Assembly: GCA_004558205.1 (NCBI GenBank)
Contig: SFDM01000037.1
Coordinates: 1-32,078 of the forward strand
Direction of reading: 5' to 3'
DNA: 32,078 nucleotides
Source: Pyramidobacter piscolens
GTDB taxonomy: Bacteria > Synergistota > Synergistia > Synergistales > Dethiosulfovibrionaceae
Part shown: positions 7,600-15,307 of the stretch, piece by piece
How the letters are laid out: each line of letters starts with the position of its first letter
Position numbering within the stretch: position 1 is the stretch's first letter
Made by a program: the position numbers and the translations under genes
The notes under the pieces: generated by a model
The model's database searches: none
What the model saw: only the letters and a program-made list of their open reading frames with translations
What the model was told of the DNA's origin: nothing

Positions 7600-9243
7600 T
7601 TAGTACATTCCGCCCATTCCACCCATGCCGCCAGCCATGGCAGCGGGGTCGGCCTTCTTCTCCTCGGGCTTGTCGGCCACAAGGGCTTCGGTGGTCAGGA
7701 CCATCTTCGCGACAGAAGCGGCGTTCTCGAGAGCGCTGCGGGTCACCTTGACGGGGTCGATGATGCCGGCCTTCACCATATCGATGTACTCGCCCTTGGA
7801 AGCGTCCAGTCCCTGGCCCAAGCCAAGGGTGCGGACCTTCTCGACGACCACGTCGCCCTGGAATCCGGCGTTGGTGGCGATCAGGTGCAGAGGCGAGGAC
7901 AGGCAGCTCAGAACCAGGTTGGCGCCGGTGCGGACGTCACCCTTGAACCCCTTCTTCTCGATCTGCTCGGCCAGGTAGTCGATGCAGTTGACCAGCGCTA
8001 CGCCGCCGCCGGCCACGATACCCTCTTCAACGGCCGCGCGGGTCGCCGACAGGGCGTCGTCGATGCGGAGCTTGAGCTCTTTCTGCTCGGTCTCGGTAGC
8101 GGAACCGACCTGGATGACGGCCACGCCGCCCACCAGTTTGGCAAGACGCTCTTTCAGCTTTTCCTTGTCGTAGTCGGAAGTGGAATTCTCCATCTCAGTG
8201 CGGATCTGGGCGGCACGGTTGCGGATGTCCTCGGAGTTGCCGCTGCCTTCCACGATCGTGGTGTCTTCCTTGGTGACGCGGACTTTCTTCGCGCGGCCCA
8301 GTTTGGACAGTTCCACGTTCTCAAGCTTCTCGCCGAGGTCGGCGGTGATCACTTCGCCGCCGGTCACGATGGCGATATCCTGAAGCATGGCCTTGCGTCT
8401 CTCGCCAAAGCCGGGGGCCTTGACGGCCACGACGGTCATGGTACCGCGGAGCTTGTTGACCACCAGCGTGGCAAGAGCTTCGCCTTCCACGTCTTCAGCG
8501 ATGATCAGAAGGGGCTTGCCGGTCTGAAGGACCTTCTCCAGGACAGGAAGGAGATCCTTGATGTTGCTGATCTTGCCGTCGTGAATCAGCACGTAGGCGT
8601 CCTCGAGGGAAGCTTCCATGCGCTCGGGATCGGTGATCATGTAGGGGCTGATGTAGCCCTTGTCGAACTGAAGGCCTTCGACGGTCTCAAGGGTGGTGCC
8701 GGTGGTCTGGCTGTCCTCGACGGTGATGACGCCTTCCTGGCCGACCTTCTCCATGGCTTCAGCGATGATGGAGCCGATAGAAGCGTCGTTGGCGGAGATG
8801 GAAGCGACCTGGGCGATGTCGGCCTTGCCGGAGACCTGGTGAGCCATTTCCTTCAGGTGCTCGGTCACGATGTCCACGGCCTGCTCAATGCCGGTGCGCA
8901 GATAGATGCCGTTGGCGCCGGCAGCCACGTTCTTCATGCCTTCCATGATGATGTCGCGGGCAAGGACCGTCGCGGTGGTGGTGCCGTCGCCGGCCACGTC
9001 GTTGGTCTTGGAGGCCACTTCTTTCAGAAGCTGGGCGCCCATGTTCTCGAAGGGATCCTCAAGCTCGATCTCCTTGGCGATGGTCACGCCGTCGTTGGTG
9101 ATGGCGGGGGAACCGAACTTCTTCTCGAGGACCACGTTGCGGCCCTTGGGCCCCAGGGTCACGCCCACGGTATCGGCTACTTTATTGATGCCGCGCTCAA
9201 GCGCACGGCGGGATTCTTCACCAAAAGCAAGAATTTTAGACAT
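7600..9243 (-). CDS. groEL: Chaperonin GroEL (Hsp60)
   Basis: A 547-aa ATP-dependent folding chamber subunit in the cytoplasm. It opens with the canonical KILAFGEESRRALERGIN, contains the ATP-binding GDGTTTATVLA and TLGPKGRNVVLE motifs, and ends with the Gly-Gly-Met repeat tail GGMGGMGGMY. Full family length. RBS GAGGAGGAAA lies just upstream of the ATG. It follows groES by 71 nt on the same transcript, under the CIRCE operator upstream of groES. Confidence 0.99.
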   Translation of the reverse strand: MSKILAFGEESRRALERGINKVADTVGVTLGPKGRNVVLEKKFGSPAITNDGVTIAKEIELEDPFENMGAQLLKEVASKTNDVAGDGTTTATVLARDIIMEGMKNVAAGANGIYLRTGIEQAVDIVTEHLKEMAHQVSGKADIAQVASISANDASIGSIIAEAMEKVGQEGVITVEDSQTTGTTLETVEGLQFDKGYISPYMITDPERMEASLEDAYVLIHDGKISNIKDLLPVLEKVLQTGKPLLIIAEDVEGEALATLVVNKLRGTMTVVAVKAPGFGERRKAMLQDIAIVTGGEVITADLGEKLENVELSKLGRAKKVRVTKEDTTIVEGSGNSEDIRNRAAQIRTEMENSTSDYDKEKLKERLAKLVGGVAVIQVGSATETEQKELKLRIDDALSATRAAVEEGIVAGGGVALVNCIDYLAEQIEKKGFKGDVRTGANLVLSCLSSPLHLIATNAGFQGDVVVEKVRTLGLGQGLDASKGEYIDMVKAGIIDPVKVTRSALENAASVAKMVLTTEALVADKPEEKKADPAAMAGGMGGMGGMY

Positions 9244-9314
9244 TTACATTTCCTCCTCAAAGGGTTCACAAAAAGCGAATAGGGATTTTACAGCTTCAAC
9301 AAACGACAGGGGCG

Positions 9315-9605
9315 TTACTTCTCGATGATGGCAAGGACGTCGCGCTCGCTGAAAATCACGAACTCTTCGCCGTCGAGCTTGATCTCGCTGCCGGAATACT
9401 TGCTGAAGATGATCCTGTCGCCCACTTTGACGTCCAGGGGAAGCTTCTGGCCGTTATCGAGGATCTTGCCGCTGCCGATGGCGATAACTTCGCCCTCCTG
9501 GGGCTTCTCTTTGGCCGTATCGGGGAGATAGAGGCCGCTCTTCGTCTTCTCTTCGCCGCTGATGACTTTCACGACAATACGATCTGCAAGGGGTTTCAAC
9601 TGCAT
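9315..9605 (-). CDS. groES: Co-chaperonin GroES (Hsp10)
   Basis: A 96-aa lid of the GroEL chamber. It has the typical LKPLADRIVVK start, a mobile-loop region around EEKTKSGLYLPDTAKEKP and the conserved VGDRIIFSKYSGSEIK core. Full length. AGGAGGAA lies 8 nt before the ATG. First gene of the groESL operon, downstream of CIRCE. Confidence 0.99.
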   Translation of the reverse strand: MQLKPLADRIVVKVISGEEKTKSGLYLPDTAKEKPQEGEVIAIGSGKILDNGQKLPLDVKVGDRIIFSKYSGSEIKLDGEEFVIFSERDVLAIIEK

Positions 9606-9663
9606 TGTGTGTTCCTCCTAAATGAATCGAGTCTTTAGAATTTTATCGGGCCGGTCATTTTTA

Positions 9664-9690
9664 TTAGCACTTAACCAGTCCGAGTGCTAA
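9664..9690 (-). promoter_or_regulatory. CIRCE operator (HrcA binding site)
   Basis: TTAGCACTT-N9-GAGTGCTAA, one base off the consensus inverted repeat TTAGCACTC-N9-GAGTGCTAA. It lies about 60 nt upstream of groES, between the promoter and the RBS. HrcA repression of groESL through this element is established in many phyla; hrcA itself is not in the window. Confidence 0.95.
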
Positions 9691-9698
9691 CACAGGAT

Positions 9699-9726
9699 AT
9701 AATAGCGTTTTATCGCGTATTTTCAA
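9699..9726 (-). promoter_or_regulatory. groESL vegetative promoter
   Basis: On the minus strand TTGAAA (9726-9721), a 16-nt spacer and TATTAT (9704-9699) sit directly upstream of the CIRCE element. This places the operator over the early transcribed region, as in other HrcA-controlled operons. Confidence 0.7.
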
Positions 9727-9881
9727 GGACGATTACGCAGAAATATTTCACAAAAAGCCGTTTATTCTGCGTCAATCTCCTTAAATCATCACTCTTTCAC
9801 CTTTCTTGTCCAAAAGGCTTTGCCGCGTAAAAAAGGATCGGCGAAAGGGCGCGGAAGCGAGGATGCCGCTCAAACACAGTA

Positions 9882-9907
9882 CGGGGCGGACATTCACGTC
9901 CGCCCCG
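9882..9907 (-). terminator. Hairpin terminator after ptsI
   Basis: CGGGGCGGAC (9882-9891) pairs with GTCCGCCCCG (9898-9907) around a 6-nt loop, just past the ptsI stop on the minus strand. The following T-run is poor, so efficiency is uncertain. The rest of 9741-9880 shows no gene. Confidence 0.6.
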
Positions 9908-9914
9908 CCAGAGG

Positions 9915-11672
9915 TCACTCCTGTTCAATTTTGGCCGAGGCCGCCCGGCCGGCAGCAAATTGCGAAAAATGCTCGGCGCAGTATCGGTGCACTTCCTTTT
10001 CCGTGGAGAGGTTCAGCGCTTCCTGCGTGCATTGCTTCATGTCGCTCATCTTCAGCGACGACAGGATCCACTGGGTGCGCAGGATTTCCGAAGGGTTGAC
10101 ACTGAAAATGCGGAGCCCCATGCCCAGCAACAGAGGGCTGAGCAGGGGATCGCCGGCCATTTCGCCGCAGAGGCCCACCGGCTTGTCCGCGGCCCGCCCG
10201 CTTTCGATCACCCGGCGGATCAGGCGAAGCACCGCCGGGGAGAAGGGGGAATAGAGATAGGCCAACGCAGGCGCCAGCCGGTCTACGGCCATGGTGTACT
10301 GGATCAGGTCGTTGCTGCCGATGCTCAGGAAATCGCACTCCCGGGCCAGCAGATCCGAGATGACGGCGGCCGACGGCGTTTCCACCATGACGCCCACGGG
10401 CGTGTCTGGGTTAAAGGCGTGCTGTTCCTTGCTCAGCTCGTCTTTCACGTCCTCGATGATGGCCTTGGCGGCGCGGACCTCTTCGACGGCTGCGATCAGA
10501 GGGAGGAGGATGGAGACGTCGCCGTGGGCGCTGGCGCGCAGCAACGCCTTGATCTGGATCCTGAAGATGTCCACGCGGGACAGGGAGTAGCGGATGGCGC
10601 GGTGTCCCAGCGCCGGATTCTGCTCCTGAGGCATGTCGAGGTAGCTGGGGATCTTATCGCCGCCGATATCCAGAGTCCTGAAAACCACGGGACGGCCCTT
10701 CATGGCGAGCACCGTCTTTTTATACTCCCAGAACTGCTCGCCCTCGGTGGGCAGGCGGTCGCGATTGAGATAGATGTACTCGGTCCTGTAGAGGCCCACG
10801 CCGCGGCCGTCCACGTCCATAACGGAATCGATATCGGAATCCGAGGCCGCGTTGCCGTAAACCTTCAGGGCCTCGCCGTCGGCGCTGCGCACGGGACGCC
10901 CCATGTAGTTCTTGAGCTCCTTTTCGAAGCGTCTTTCTTCCTCCTGGCGTTCCTGATAGAGCGCGATCGTCGCGTCGTCAGGGTTGACGAACACCTCGCC
11001 CGAATTGCCGTCCACGATGATAAAGTCGCCGTGATAGACGTCGTCGGTGACGCCCTGCAGGCCCACTACCGCCGGCTTGTGCTGGTTTCTCGCCATGATG
11101 ATGGGATGGGAGCCCACGGTGCCCTCTTCGCAGACCACCCCGGAGATGTTGTGCTTCTGTATCAGCGTGATCTCGGCGGTCCCCAGGGTCTTGCAGACCA
11201 GGATCAGGCCCTCGCGCTCGTCACGCAGCAGGTCGCCGCCCTCGATATGAAGCAGCAGGCGGCACACGCGGGCGGACACATCCTTCACGTCGTCGGCGCG
11301 AGCTTTCAGGTCCTCGTTGTCCATGCCCTCGAAGACCTGAGCGAACTTCTCCGCCACCGTCTTCACGGCCCATTCGGCGTTGACGTTCTCGCAGATGATC
11401 TTGTTCCTCACTTCGCCGATAAATTCAGGATCCTTCAGCATCACGCCGTGAACGCGGTAAAGGTCGGGCCCCGCCTCGTCGGCGTCGACAACCACGGCCC
11501 CGTCCCCGTAGAGCTGGGCGATTTCGTCGCTGGCCGTCGCGATCGCCAGGTTCAGGCGCTCTATTTCGTTCTCCACGTCGTCGACAAAGTCCTTTTCGAC
11601 CTCGATCTGCTCTTTCCAGTCAACGTAAACCTGCCCCATCACGATTCCAGGCGAAACACCCAGTCCTTTCAT
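9915..11672 (-). CDS. ptsI: Phosphoenolpyruvate-protein phosphotransferase (PTS enzyme I)
   Basis: Cytoplasmic enzyme that takes phosphate from PEP and passes it to HPr. The 585 aa have the phosphohistidine domain with the active His at residue 189, the TIM-barrel PEP site (TLDIGGDK at 333-340, LSIGSNDLIQYTMAVDR) and active Cys502 in GLCGEMAGD. Both active residues fall at the same numbers as in E. coli. The strand around His189 reads TVGSHPIIMAR instead of the usual GGRTSHAAIMAR, an unusual variation next to the catalytic residue. No ptsH or EII genes are nearby, so it may serve a regulatory or minimal PTS. RBS AAGGGGG precedes the ATG. It is third in a co-directional run after the DUF486 and cobO genes. 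Confidence 0.93.
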   Translation of the reverse strand: MKGLGVSPGIVMGQVYVDWKEQIEVEKDFVDDVENEIERLNLAIATASDEIAQLYGDGAVVVDADEAGPDLYRVHGVMLKDPEFIGEVRNKIICENVNAEWAVKTVAEKFAQVFEGMDNEDLKARADDVKDVSARVCRLLLHIEGGDLLRDEREGLILVCKTLGTAEITLIQKHNISGVVCEEGTVGSHPIIMARNQHKPAVVGLQGVTDDVYHGDFIIVDGNSGEVFVNPDDATIALYQERQEEERRFEKELKNYMGRPVRSADGEALKVYGNAASDSDIDSVMDVDGRGVGLYRTEYIYLNRDRLPTEGEQFWEYKKTVLAMKGRPVVFRTLDIGGDKIPSYLDMPQEQNPALGHRAIRYSLSRVDIFRIQIKALLRASAHGDVSILLPLIAAVEEVRAAKAIIEDVKDELSKEQHAFNPDTPVGVMVETPSAAVISDLLARECDFLSIGSNDLIQYTMAVDRLAPALAYLYSPFSPAVLRLIRRVIESGRAADKPVGLCGEMAGDPLLSPLLLGMGLRIFSVNPSEILRTQWILSSLKMSDMKQCTQEALNLSTEKEVHRYCAEHFSQFAAGRAASAKIEQE

Positions 11673-11735
11673 CTATTTTCCCCCTTGCGCAAAACTCATA
11701 TCTCAGAAAATTTATATCACATTTAGGCCCGTATC

Positions 11736-12263
11736 TCAACGCTCAATTCCGTCGCGGGCCTCCACTCCCGAATCGTAGTAGTGCTTCAGGAGCCTCATCT
11801 CAGTGGTGAGATCGGCACGCTCCACCAGCCATCGGGGCGCCCAGCGGCCCGTAAGGATCAGCTCTACCCGGGGCGGGCGAAGGTCGAGAAACTCTTTCAG
11901 CTCCCCTTCACCGATCAGCCCGAACCACAGGGCCACGTTCACCTCGTCGAGGACCACCAGATCGAAATCACCCGAGAGCATGGCCTGACGGCACTGATTC
12001 AGCCCGTCCCGCGCCCGCTCCCGGTCTTCGCCGGTCACGTCCTCGCGGCGGATGCACAAGGGCCCGCCGAAAGTCTTCAGGACAACCGAGGGCAGCGAGA
12101 GAAGGGCACGGTGCTCGCCGTAGAACTGCCCTTTCATGAACTGGCCGAAGAAGACGCGCAGCCCCCGGCCCGAAGCGCGGAGGGCCGCCCCGAGCGCCGC
12201 CGTGGTCTTGCCCTTCCCGTCGCCCGTATAGACCTGGAGATAGCCTTGCTTCAGGGCCGCCAT
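11736..12263 (-). CDS. cobO: Cob(I)alamin adenosyltransferase (CobA/CobO/BtuR type)
   Basis: Transfers the adenosyl group of ATP to cob(I)alamin or corrinoid precursors, making coenzyme B12. The 175-aa protein has the P-loop TGDGKGKTTAALG (13-25), a central VVLDEVNVAL Walker-B-like segment and ELILTGR-x-AP, all hallmarks of the CobA/BtuR fold. It lacks the extended N-terminal arm of some orthologues but is otherwise complete. It follows the DUF486 gene by 4 nt, so they are co-transcribed. No other cobalamin genes are in the window, so salvage or B12-dependent fermentation is the likely use. Confidence 0.93.
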   Translation of the reverse strand: MAALKQGYLQVYTGDGKGKTTAALGAALRASGRGLRVFFGQFMKGQFYGEHRALLSLPSVVLKTFGGPLCIRREDVTGEDRERARDGLNQCRQAMLSGDFDLVVLDEVNVALWFGLIGEGELKEFLDLRPPRVELILTGRWAPRWLVERADLTTEMRLLKHYYDSGVEARDGIER

Positions 12264-12267
12264 GGGT

Positions 12268-12624
12268 TCAGGCTCCCATGATCTTGCTGCGGAAGATGAA
12301 GAAGACGGCCCCCAGGATGCAGAACATGGCCCACAGGTAGTCCAGCGTCAGCTTTTCTTTCATATAGAACGTGGAAAAGGGCACGAAGACCGTGAGGGCG
12401 ATCACTTCCTGCAGGATCTTGAGCTGCCCCACCGAAAGGACCTGATTGCCGAGGCGGTTGGCGGGCACCTGGAGCATATACTCGAAAAAGGCGATGCCCC
12501 AGCTGATCAGGGCGGCTACGAACCAGGGCCGGCCTGCCAAGTTCTTGAGATGGCCGTACCACGCAAAAGTCATAAAAACGTTGCTGCAGCACAGGAGCAG
12601 CACCGTGAACGCGATGGACCGCAT
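12268..12624 (-). CDS. DUF486 / DMT-family small membrane protein
   Basis: A 118-aa, four-helix inner-membrane protein of the DUF486 type (PF04342, small relatives of drug/metabolite transporters). Hydrophobic helices lie at roughly 1-20, 34-52, 65-85 and 93-112, with the conserved CSNVFMTFAWYGHLK near the N-terminus and LKILQEVI before helix 3. The function of this family is unknown. AGGAGG sits 8 nt before the ATG, and TATAAT on the minus strand (12656-12651) may be the -10 box. The gene ends 4 nt before cobO starts. Confidence 0.85.
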   Translation of the reverse strand: MRSIAFTVLLLCCSNVFMTFAWYGHLKNLAGRPWFVAALISWGIAFFEYMLQVPANRLGNQVLSVGQLKILQEVIALTVFVPFSTFYMKEKLTLDYLWAMFCILGAVFFIFRSKIMGA

Positions 12625-12756
12625 AGGAATTCCTCCTGAAAAAAACAGTTATTATAACGATGCCCCATAAAAAGGCGGAAAAGACTTTGCAAAGCCAGGG
12701 CCGCCCGCGGCGCCGTGTTTATCCGACCCTCAGCACAGGGGGAATATATAAAAAGA

Positions 12757-12788
12757 AAAGACCGGCACGAAAAAAAATGCCAGCCTTT
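12757..12788 (-). terminator. Intrinsic terminator of the metallo-hydrolase gene
   Basis: On the minus strand AAAGGCTGGCA pairs with TGCCGGTCTTT (11 pairs, two G-T), with a T-rich loop and a following TCTTTTTATA. It stands ~35 nt past the stop of the hydrolase gene. This is a good Rho-independent terminator. Confidence 0.75.
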
Positions 12789-12824
12789 CCGTACGTCCCG
12801 TTGAGGGGAAGGTCAAAAACGCCC

Positions 12825-13523
12825 CTAGAGGGTCTCCTTCTCGCTCGACTGAAGCACCGTCACGGCGATGCCCGAGGGGACTTTCTTCGCGAAAACCTGA
12901 GGATCGGCCATGATGTTGGGGAAGGTGTTGTAATGCATGGGGATCACCTCGCGGGGGCTGATCATCGCGGCGGCTTTCGCGGCGGCGTCCATGTCCATCG
13001 TGTAGGTTCCGCCGATGGGAAGCAGCGCCACGTCGATGGCCATGTCCTTCAGCTTCTTCATGTCTTCGATGAGCTCCGTGTCGCCGGCGTGGTAAACCTT
13101 GTGATGGTCCACCTCCACCACATAACCGCAGGGCTCGCCGCCGGGAAGCTTTCCGCCGTCCTCGGCGTGGATTTCGTTGGGATGCTTCGCCGCGACCATG
13201 GTGACCTTCGCGAAGGGGAAATTCTGAGTCTCGCCGACTTTCATCACCGAGACCGTTTCGGGATTCACGCCCTGCGATTTGAGATAGGCGGCCATTTCAG
13301 CGTTGCAGATCACCATGCACTCGGTCTGCTTGGCGATGGTCACGGCGTCCTTGATGTGGTCGAAGTGGCCGTGGGTCAGAAGCATGGCGTCGAGGGCGAT
13401 GAAATCGTCGGCGGTGCAGCAGGCATAGGGATTGCCCGTGAAGAACGGGTCGATCACCATGGAGCAGTATTCGCTCTGAATCTTAAAACTGGCGTGTCCA
13501 AGGTACTGTATTTGTGTGGACAT
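12825..13523 (-). CDS. Metal-dependent hydrolase, UPF0173 / UlaG-like metallo-beta-lactamase fold
   Basis: A 232-aa cytoplasmic hydrolase. The metal-binding HGHFDH (51-56) is followed by a further His at AAKHPNE, then HAGDTE, and late in the chain IPMHYNTFP, the set expected for a two-metal site. Length and the opening IQYLGHASFKI match the UPF0173 group; the physiological substrate is unknown. The ATG is preceded by GAGGAGG. It is divergent from the ferritin/encapsulin operon, with 218 nt between the starts; nothing links them functionally. Confidence 0.9.
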   Translation of the reverse strand: MSTQIQYLGHASFKIQSEYCSMVIDPFFTGNPYACCTADDFIALDAMLLTHGHFDHIKDAVTIAKQTECMVICNAEMAAYLKSQGVNPETVSVMKVGETQNFPFAKVTMVAAKHPNEIHAEDGGKLPGGEPCGYVVEVDHHKVYHAGDTELIEDMKKLKDMAIDVALLPIGGTYTMDMDAAAKAAAMISPREVIPMHYNTFPNIMADPQVFAKKVPSGIAVTVLQSSEKETL

Positions 13524-13649
13524 GGTTCATACCTCCTCAGGAATTTTGTCAACTCTTACTACTATAAGTATAACTCAAAACAGCCTCTTTGGAAGAGGTT
13601 TTATGAAGAATTTTTTCAAGAAATGAGTGAAGACTTGTATTCTTACCTC

Positions 13650-13678
13650 TTTACTAATATTTCAACCTGCGCTATAAT
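13650..13678 (+). promoter_or_regulatory. Promoter of the ferritin-encapsulin operon
   Basis: TTTACT (13650-13655), a 17-nt spacer and a perfect TATAAT (13673-13678), ~64 nt upstream of the ferritin ATG, with RBS AGGAGG at 13726-13731. I see no convincing Fur or PerR palindrome at the promoter. Confidence 0.65.
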
Positions 13679-13741
13679 GCGATCAGATTCCACGAAAGGA
13701 AATATCAAAGCACATATCTTACAATAGGAGGTTTTTTGAAC

Positions 13742-14080
13742 ATGTCCGGATACTACGAACCCGCCAGCGAACTCGACAAGAAAACACGCGCTTTGAGCCA
13801 CGGCTTGAACAGCCTTATGGAAGAGCTTGAGGCCATCGACTATTACAACCAGCGCGCGAGCACCTGTTCTGACCCCGAGCTTCGCAGCATTATGGAACAC
13901 AACCGCGACGAAGAGATTGAACACGCTGTCATGGCCATCGAATGGCTGAGGCGCAACATGGACAAATGGGACGACAACCTTCGGGAGTTCCTCTTCACCA
14001 CAGCGCCGATCACTCAGATCGAAGACGCGGGCGCCGGCGCGGAAAAAGCCGACGGCAGCCTCGGACTGGGTAAGCTGTAA
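13742..14080 (+). CDS. Encapsulated ferritin (EncFtn), encapsulin cargo
   Basis: A 112-aa ferritin-like protein that oxidises Fe(II) at a dimer-interface site and delivers it into the encapsulin shell. The core EELEAIDYYNQRA and HNRDEEIEHA supply the likely iron ligands Glu28, Glu58 and His61, spaced as in the Rhodospirillum and Haliangium EncFtn proteins. Two helices are followed by a flexible Ala/Gly linker and a C-terminal LGLGKL that resembles the encapsulin-targeting peptide. Start 13742 is chosen over an in-frame TTG at 13736 because it sits 10 nt after AGGAGG. It is followed 30 nt later by the shell gene. Some entries label such genes only as hypothetical or ferritin-like. Confidence 0.92.
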   Translation: MSGYYEPASELDKKTRALSHGLNSLMEELEAIDYYNQRASTCSDPELRSIMEHNRDEEIEHAVMAIEWLRRNMDKWDDNLREFLFTTAPITQIEDAGAGAEKADGSLGLGKL

Positions 14081-14110
14081 GGCTTTTTTCATAGAGAGGA
14101 GACATAAATT

Positions 14111-14905
14111 ATGAGCATTCTTAAAAGATCACTTGCGCCAATCGTGTCTGAAGCGTGGGACGCCATCGACGACCAGGCCCGCAAAGTTTTAAAGGGTGCC
14201 CTGAGCGCCCGCAAAGTGGTGGACGTTAAGGGCCCCATGGGCTGGACCTACAGCGCCGTCTCTCTGGGCAAGCTGGGCGACGTCAAAGAAGCCGACAAGG
14301 GGCTGAAATGGTGCTCGCGCCAGGTTCTTCCGCTTTTGGAACTCCGCATCCCCTTCACGCTCAAAAAATGGGAACTTGACGACATCAGCCGCGGTGACAA
14401 CGCCACCGACTTCGCCCCGTTGATCGAAGCCGCCCAGGCCCTCGCCAAGTTTGAAGACGAAGCGGTGTATCACGGCCTGAGCGAGGCCGGCATCGCCGGG
14501 ATGGCGGAAAGCGCCGATAACGAGGCCCTAGACGCCTCCCTCGACGCCGACAGCCTCGTCGAAGCCGCCGCCGAGGCCGTAGGCGTCCTGAACGCCCGCG
14601 CCGTCGAAGGCCCCTACGCGCTGGTCTGCTGCCGGAAGCTGTGGAACGCCATCCAGACCAACGGCGACGACTATCCCCTGAAGAAACGCCTTTCCAAGAT
14701 CGTGGACAGCGTGATCCTGGCGCCCCAGAGCAGCGTCTGCATGGTGGTCTCCCTCCGCGGCGGCGATTCTGAGCTGACCCTGGGGCAGGACATCGCCGTG
14801 GGATACGAGAGCAGCTGCGGCGACGACGTGAAGTTCTACCTGACCGAGAGCTTCACCTTCCGCGTCGTCGCGCCCGAGTCCATCGTTCCCCTCGCGATCA
14901 AGTAG
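14111..14905 (+). CDS. Encapsulin shell protein (linocin M18 family)
   Basis: A 264-aa HK97-fold protein that self-assembles into a protein nanocompartment in the cytoplasm, here holding the ferritin encoded just upstream. The N-terminal LKRSLAPIVSEAWDAIDDQARKVLKG is the conserved helix that binds cargo peptides. The middle GYTY-like segment, WELDDISRG and the closing SFTFRVVAPESIVPL are typical of the family. Length fits 60-subunit T=1 encapsulins. RBS GAGGAG precedes the ATG. A strong terminator follows, so this is a closed two-gene iron-storage operon. Confidence 0.95.
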   Translation: MSILKRSLAPIVSEAWDAIDDQARKVLKGALSARKVVDVKGPMGWTYSAVSLGKLGDVKEADKGLKWCSRQVLPLLELRIPFTLKKWELDDISRGDNATDFAPLIEAAQALAKFEDEAVYHGLSEAGIAGMAESADNEALDASLDADSLVEAAAEAVGVLNARAVEGPYALVCCRKLWNAIQTNGDDYPLKKRLSKIVDSVILAPQSSVCMVVSLRGGDSELTLGQDIAVGYESSCGDDVKFYLTESFTFRVVAPESIVPLAIK

Positions 14906-14930
14906 CGCGTTCAAACCAATCCCAGACAAA

Positions 14931-14970
14931 ATCAGGAGCCTTCCCGGGCAAAACCGGGGAGGCTCCTGAT
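14931..14970 (+). terminator. Terminator of the encapsulin operon
   Basis: ATCAGGAGCCTTCCCGG (14931-14947) pairs with the arm ending CTCCTGAT (14954-14970), 17 bp with one G-T wobble, 26 nt after the stop codon and followed by TTGTTCT. Confidence 0.8.
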
Positions 14971-14971
14971 T

Positions 14972-14987
14972 TGTTCTGTGTGGAACA
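14972..14987. repeat. 16-bp palindrome TGTTC-N6-GAACA, copy 1
   Basis: TGTTCTGTGTGGAACA directly follows the encapsulin terminator. It matches the copy at 31306-31321 in 14 of 16 bases. The outer arms resemble parS half-sites, but the core TGTG differs from the parS ACGT, so this copy is a weak ParB-site candidate. It could equally be an unrelated operator. Confidence 0.35.
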
Positions 14988-15027
14988 TTTTTGCGCCCCG
15001 AAGCGCGGGTGTTTTTATTCCCATGAA

Positions 15028-15104
15028 GTGCGCTTCATATCGAGCCGAAAAGCCACGTCAAAAGATTTTAACGCGAAGGGCGCAAAGGTTCGCAAAGGAA
15101 AACC
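15028..15104 (+). repeat. Interspersed repeat, forward copy of an inverted pair
   Basis: Starts GTGCGCTTCATAT and continues through GTCAAAAGATTTTAACGC, then GAAGG, GCGCAAAGG and CGCAAAGGAAAA. The reverse complement of 15188-15283 aligns over the same units (GTGCGTGCTTCATAT, GTCAAAGAATTTCAACGC, GCGCAAAGG, CGCAAAGGAAAA) with an 11-nt insertion. The two copies flank ~80 nt of AT-rich sequence and could form a long imperfect hairpin of ~250 nt. Confidence 0.7.
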
Positions 15105-15187
15105 TTGAAAGACTTTTAAAACCGAAAAATTAATCAAAAATATATAAATTCCTATCACTCTAATTCGTTTTTTGGTTAATAATTTAG

Positions 15188-15283
15188 GTCTTGTTTTTCC
15201 TTTGCGTCCTTTGCGCCCTTTCTGTTCAGCCTTTGCGTTGAAATTCTTTGACTTTGATCTTCGGTCCTATATGAAGCACGCAC
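15188..15283 (-). repeat. Interspersed repeat, inverted copy
   Basis: Mirror partner of 15028-15104, read on the minus strand; it carries an extra 11 nt (CTGAACAGAAA) in the middle. It stands ~25 nt past the stop codon of the ABC-2 permease gene, so with its partner it might end transcription of the exporter operon. No protein-coding potential is visible between the two copies. Confidence 0.7.
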
Positions 15284-15307
15284 AATGCGAGTTAGTATAA
15301 AACAGCA

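Noticed and set aside
7885..9282. 465-codon open frame opposite groEL
   Set aside because: Shadow of groEL with Asp/Gly/His-rich composition and no domain.
9735..9772. ACGCAGAA / TTCTGCGT inverted repeat upstream of groES
   Set aside because: Only 8 bp with a 22-nt loop, upstream of the promoter; not strong enough to call a feature.
9960..11726. 588-codon open frame opposite ptsI
   Set aside because: Complementary-strand shadow of ptsI; no family motifs and no RBS.
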